DNA from: Populus alba
Lineage: Eukaryota; Streptophyta; Magnoliopsida; Malpighiales; Salicaceae
Assembly: GCF_005239225.2 (NCBI RefSeq)
Contig: NC_133294.1
Location: 22,147,631-22,211,630, forward strand
Direction of reading: 5' to 3'
DNA length: 64,000 bases
Part shown: piece by piece, positions 61,543 through 64,000 of the stretch
Position numbering within the stretch: the stretch's first letter is position 1
Layout of the letters: every line of letters begins with the position of its first letter
Notes under the pieces: model-generated
What the model saw: only the letters and a program-made list of their open reading frames with translations
The model's database searches: none
What the model was told of the DNA's origin: nothing
Made by a program: the position numbers and the translations under genes

Positions 61543-61836
61543 TGTGAAAGAACTATCTCAATATAAAAGCTTAAGGTGTTAGGTAAAATTACAAGATATA
61601 ATTTATATTATTCTTTATCACACCTCCTCAAGTGAAAACCCTTTAGGTTTGAAATTTGCACAAATTCATATTATCTTGTGCTTAATTTTTATTAAATAAA
61701 TAGGGATGGTGAGATTTGAACTTGTGACCACTTGGTCATCAAGGCTCTGATAACATGTCAAAAAATTATCTTAACCTAAAAACTTAAACTGTTAAGTAAA
61801 ATTTCAGAATATGATTTATATTATTTTTTAATAACA
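61543..61836 (-). mobile_element. TRIM (miniature LTR retrotransposon), complete
   Basis: Two direct repeats of 80 and 81 bases (61543-61622 and 61756-61836), about 80 percent alike, both begin tgt and end aca. Next to the right-hand repeat, on the minus strand, is a primer-binding site TGTTATCAGAGCC (61743-61755). It differs by one base from the TGGTATCAGAGC complementary to initiator Met-tRNA. A purine-rich ttgaggaggtg precedes the left repeat on the minus strand. AAAAC flanks both ends (61538-61542 and 61837-61841). It encodes no protein, as expected for a TRIM. Confidence 0.85.
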
Positions 61837-62133
61837 AAAACTCCATCATAACCAAGCCAAGATGATGATAAAACCAACCTACCAACCCTTCTTCTCTGCA
61901 AAAAATCTGTCAGGTAGGAAGGAATTGGATTTCCATCTCATTTATTGGAAATGGAAGCTAGCTCCATGTCAAATTGCCATTGAAGGCAACAGCAATGACA
62001 GATGATCCAAAGAGTAAAAACAAAGAAAAGGGAAATCCAGTCATGGACCCAGGGAACCAGGCCAATGGCCTGTATACTTGGAAAAAACAACAGTTTAAAA
62101 CAATGAAACTGTCTATAAAAAGAACAAGTGAAT

Positions 62134-62153
62134 TTATTATTATTATTATTATT
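62134..62153. repeat. (ATT)n microsatellite
   Basis: Six ATT units. Confidence 0.7.
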
Positions 62154-62619
62154 ACTGTTTTGTATTGTTTTCCAGCATGATTTTTAAAGATATATTAAAT
62201 TTAAAAATATCAATTTAATATCTTTTAAAAACAAACCTTCTTTTAAAAAATATTAATCTATCATTTTTTTTAATTTAAAAACACATAGATTATTTTAATA
62301 ATTTTTTTAAAAAAAAATCTCAGCAAAAAAGAGGGGTAAAAGAAAGGACCCTGGGGGATTTGACATTTGACAAGATGTAAGATCAAGCAAGCAAGCAACT
62401 TGGTGGCCCAAACAAAACAAGAAAGAAAAAGGAAAGAAGGATCTTCACTGCCTAGTCAATCAAATTGATTTTCTCCTTCAATTCTCGATTTTACCCTTCC
62501 TCGAATCTTTCCTCTTTTTAACCCCCAGGGATTATGGAGAAAATTTTAAGACTTTGGAGAAACTACCTTTAAAAGAAAAGACTTGTAATTAATCTCTACG
62601 GGTGTCTTTGCCTACACGG

Positions 62620-62805
62620 CCAAGCAATGTTTTTAAAAATTTTCCTTCTTTTTTTAAATTGATTTTTAATTTTTTTTTTAAATCATTTTAATATACTTAT
62701 ATCAAAATAAATTAAAAAATACATTATTTTTAAGCATTTCCAAATAAAAAAATACTTTAAAAAATAATCACTATTGCAATGTCAAACACTAATAAACCAG
62801 GCTAT
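62620..62805 (-). mobile_element. Tourist-like MITE
   Basis: Runs through tttaaatcattttaatatac, ttatatcaaaataaatt, and ends aataatcactattgcaatgtcaaacac, the reverse of the gtgttt...attg start seen in other copies. Confidence 0.5.
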
Positions 62806-62834
62806 ATTTAATTTCTACATTCTTCTACAGGTAT

Positions 62835-63050
62835 CGTTTGTTTTTATGGTCGAGATTATATTTACGTACGTTTTTAAAATATATTTGGCATGAAAAAGCA
62901 CTGGATTGATATTTTTAATGTTTTTTAGTGATTTTGAGGTGCTAATATTAAAATAAATAAAAAAATATTAAAAAAATTATTTTAATATATTATTAAACCA
63001 AAAAAATACTTTTAACAAACACTAATAACCAAACACAGACTTAGTGTTCT
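62835..63050 (-). mobile_element. Tourist-like MITE
   Basis: Begins cgtttgtttttatgg, contains tgattttgaggtgctaatatt and ttattttaatatattattaa, and ends ctaataaccaaacacagactta. Confidence 0.5.
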
Positions 63051-63447
63051 TTTTAATAGTCATAAAAGTTGTTCATTTGTTTCCAAAATTAGAACAATGT
63101 TCCAAATTGCACTCTTGAAACCTTTATCAAACTGAAACGTTACGCTTCTAAGATTTGAATTTGTATTATGATAAAATATTTTATAAAAAATTATTTTTTT
63201 ATTTTTTTTTTAAATATATTTTTATATATTTTTATCGTAAAATATTTTACAGGAAAACAAATCAATATAAAATATTTTATAGTTAACTTTAAAACTTAGT
63301 TCATTTACAGAAAAAAAAAATTAACTCATAAAATTTTATAAATAATAATTTATTTATAATATCATTCAACTATATTAATTATTACTTTCATTTCATTACC
63401 ATCACCTCTTCTTTTATCATCGTTGTTATCTCATTAACATCAAAATT

Positions 63448-63482
63448 ACTACTACTACTACTACTACTATTATTATTATTAT
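63448..63482. repeat. (ACT)n(ATT)n compound microsatellite
   Basis: About seven ACT units followed by four ATT units. Confidence 0.8.
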
Positions 63483-63774
63483 ATATCTTCTCTTTCACTA
63501 TTATAATTACTATTATCATCATATTATCACTATCGCGGTATCATCATCACTACCAACTTCTTTTTGGCCATCTTCTTTTGAAAGCAGCTAAAATAAGAAT
63601 AGGGATAGGATGGTGTTTGTCTAACGGATATTAGCCGAGGTTTGGAAGTTTTCTTCCTAAAGAATTCAAGTCTAAATTCTTTTCTCAACAAAAATCTCTT
63701 CGGATCACGGCCGCAAATTGCAGAGCACCCTATATCAAGATTTGTTTCAGGCCACAGGGAATCTAGTGTGTTGG

Positions 63775-63950
63775 TGTGTTTACTAAAAATTTTTTATTTT
63801 ATTTTATTTTAAATATATTTTTTATATTTCCAAACCGTTTTAATTTACTAATAACAAAAATAACTTTTTAAAATATATATAATTTTAATATATATTTTTA
63901 AAAAATATATTTTAATTAACTGTAATTGTTATTACAATTTCAAATAGGTT
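63775..63950 (-). mobile_element. Tourist-like MITE fragment
   Basis: Contains aaaccgttttaatttactaataac and tttaaaaaatatattttaatt, ending in gttattacaatttcaaatagg. Confidence 0.35.
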
Positions 63951-64000
63951 ATAGCAAGCGTGTGGAAGCTAGCTATGCACTGCAACATAATATTTTAATT

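Larger units (their letters stand above)
61842..64000. other. AT-rich intergenic DNA to the window end
   Basis: Contains MITE copies (62620-62805, 62835-63050, 63775-63950) and microsatellites. A moderately pyrimidine-rich stretch at 62450-62600 could be a leader of a gene but no frame follows. No gene is seen. Confidence 0.5.

Noticed and set aside
1..64000. CRISPR arrays, bacterial operons, rRNA genes, plastid or mitochondrial inserts
   Set aside because: No regularly spaced repeats, ribosome-binding sites or organelle gene sequence were seen; the DNA is plant nuclear in style.

Overview
This window is nuclear DNA of a flowering plant, most likely a poplar or another member of the willow family (Salicaceae). 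The plant assignment rests on gene structures (GT-AG introns in slow-evolving plant genes, AT-rich intergenic DNA) and on families such as CHUP1-like, berberine-bridge-like and ACC-oxidase-homolog genes. The Salicaceae assignment is weaker. It rests on my recognition of the dispersed repeats: tRNA-derived SINEs with a shared 3' tail, a very frequent ~200-bp Tourist-like AT-rich element, and gggtt/cggttt-rich repeats.

Ten gene models can be supported, and exon joins were checked for reading frame. From left to right: a CYP716-type cytochrome P450 (3148-4805, +); the spliceosomal Sm protein B (7633-8487, -, with probable introns in both UTRs); coatomer subunit epsilon (14074-17235, +, seven exons, one GC-AG intron); two berberine-bridge-enzyme-like flavoproteins arranged tail to tail (19683-21278 + and 21605-23197 -); a Golgi UDP-arabinose 4-epimerase of the MUR4/UXE type (27348-30925, -, ten coding exons); an ACC-oxidase-homolog 2-oxoglutarate dioxygenase (44717-46258, -); the ribosome-assembly factor MRT4 (48828-51483, +, eight exons); a 68-residue cytochrome c oxidase subunit 7a-like protein (54040-54342, +); and a CHUP1/IPGA1-like coiled-coil protein (56472-60866, +, seven exons). 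A weak F-box-like remnant lies at about 12548-13032. A truncated PDI-like exon lies inside a transposon-like block at about 42920-44042.

The rest is intergenic and repeat-rich. 31-43 kb is a gene-poor block with MITEs, a candidate Helitron end, a SINE nested in a tandem duplication, and AT-rich decay. 23.3-27.3 kb holds a promoter tandem repeat and a 1.1-kb Harbinger-like element. 60.9-64 kb holds a complete miniature LTR element (TRIM) and further MITEs.

The genes form no obvious pathway; this is an ordinary mix of housekeeping genes (splicing, COPI traffic, ribosome assembly, respiration, cell-wall sugar supply) and specialised-metabolism oxidases (P450, BBE-like, dioxygenase). I found no clearly new biological system. 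The points most worth a second look are the captured PDI exon, the oxygen-gate difference between the two BBE-like enzymes, the promoter tandem repeat, the TRIM and SINE with exact target-site duplications, the GC-AG intron, and an unexplained long foldback near 47.2 kb.
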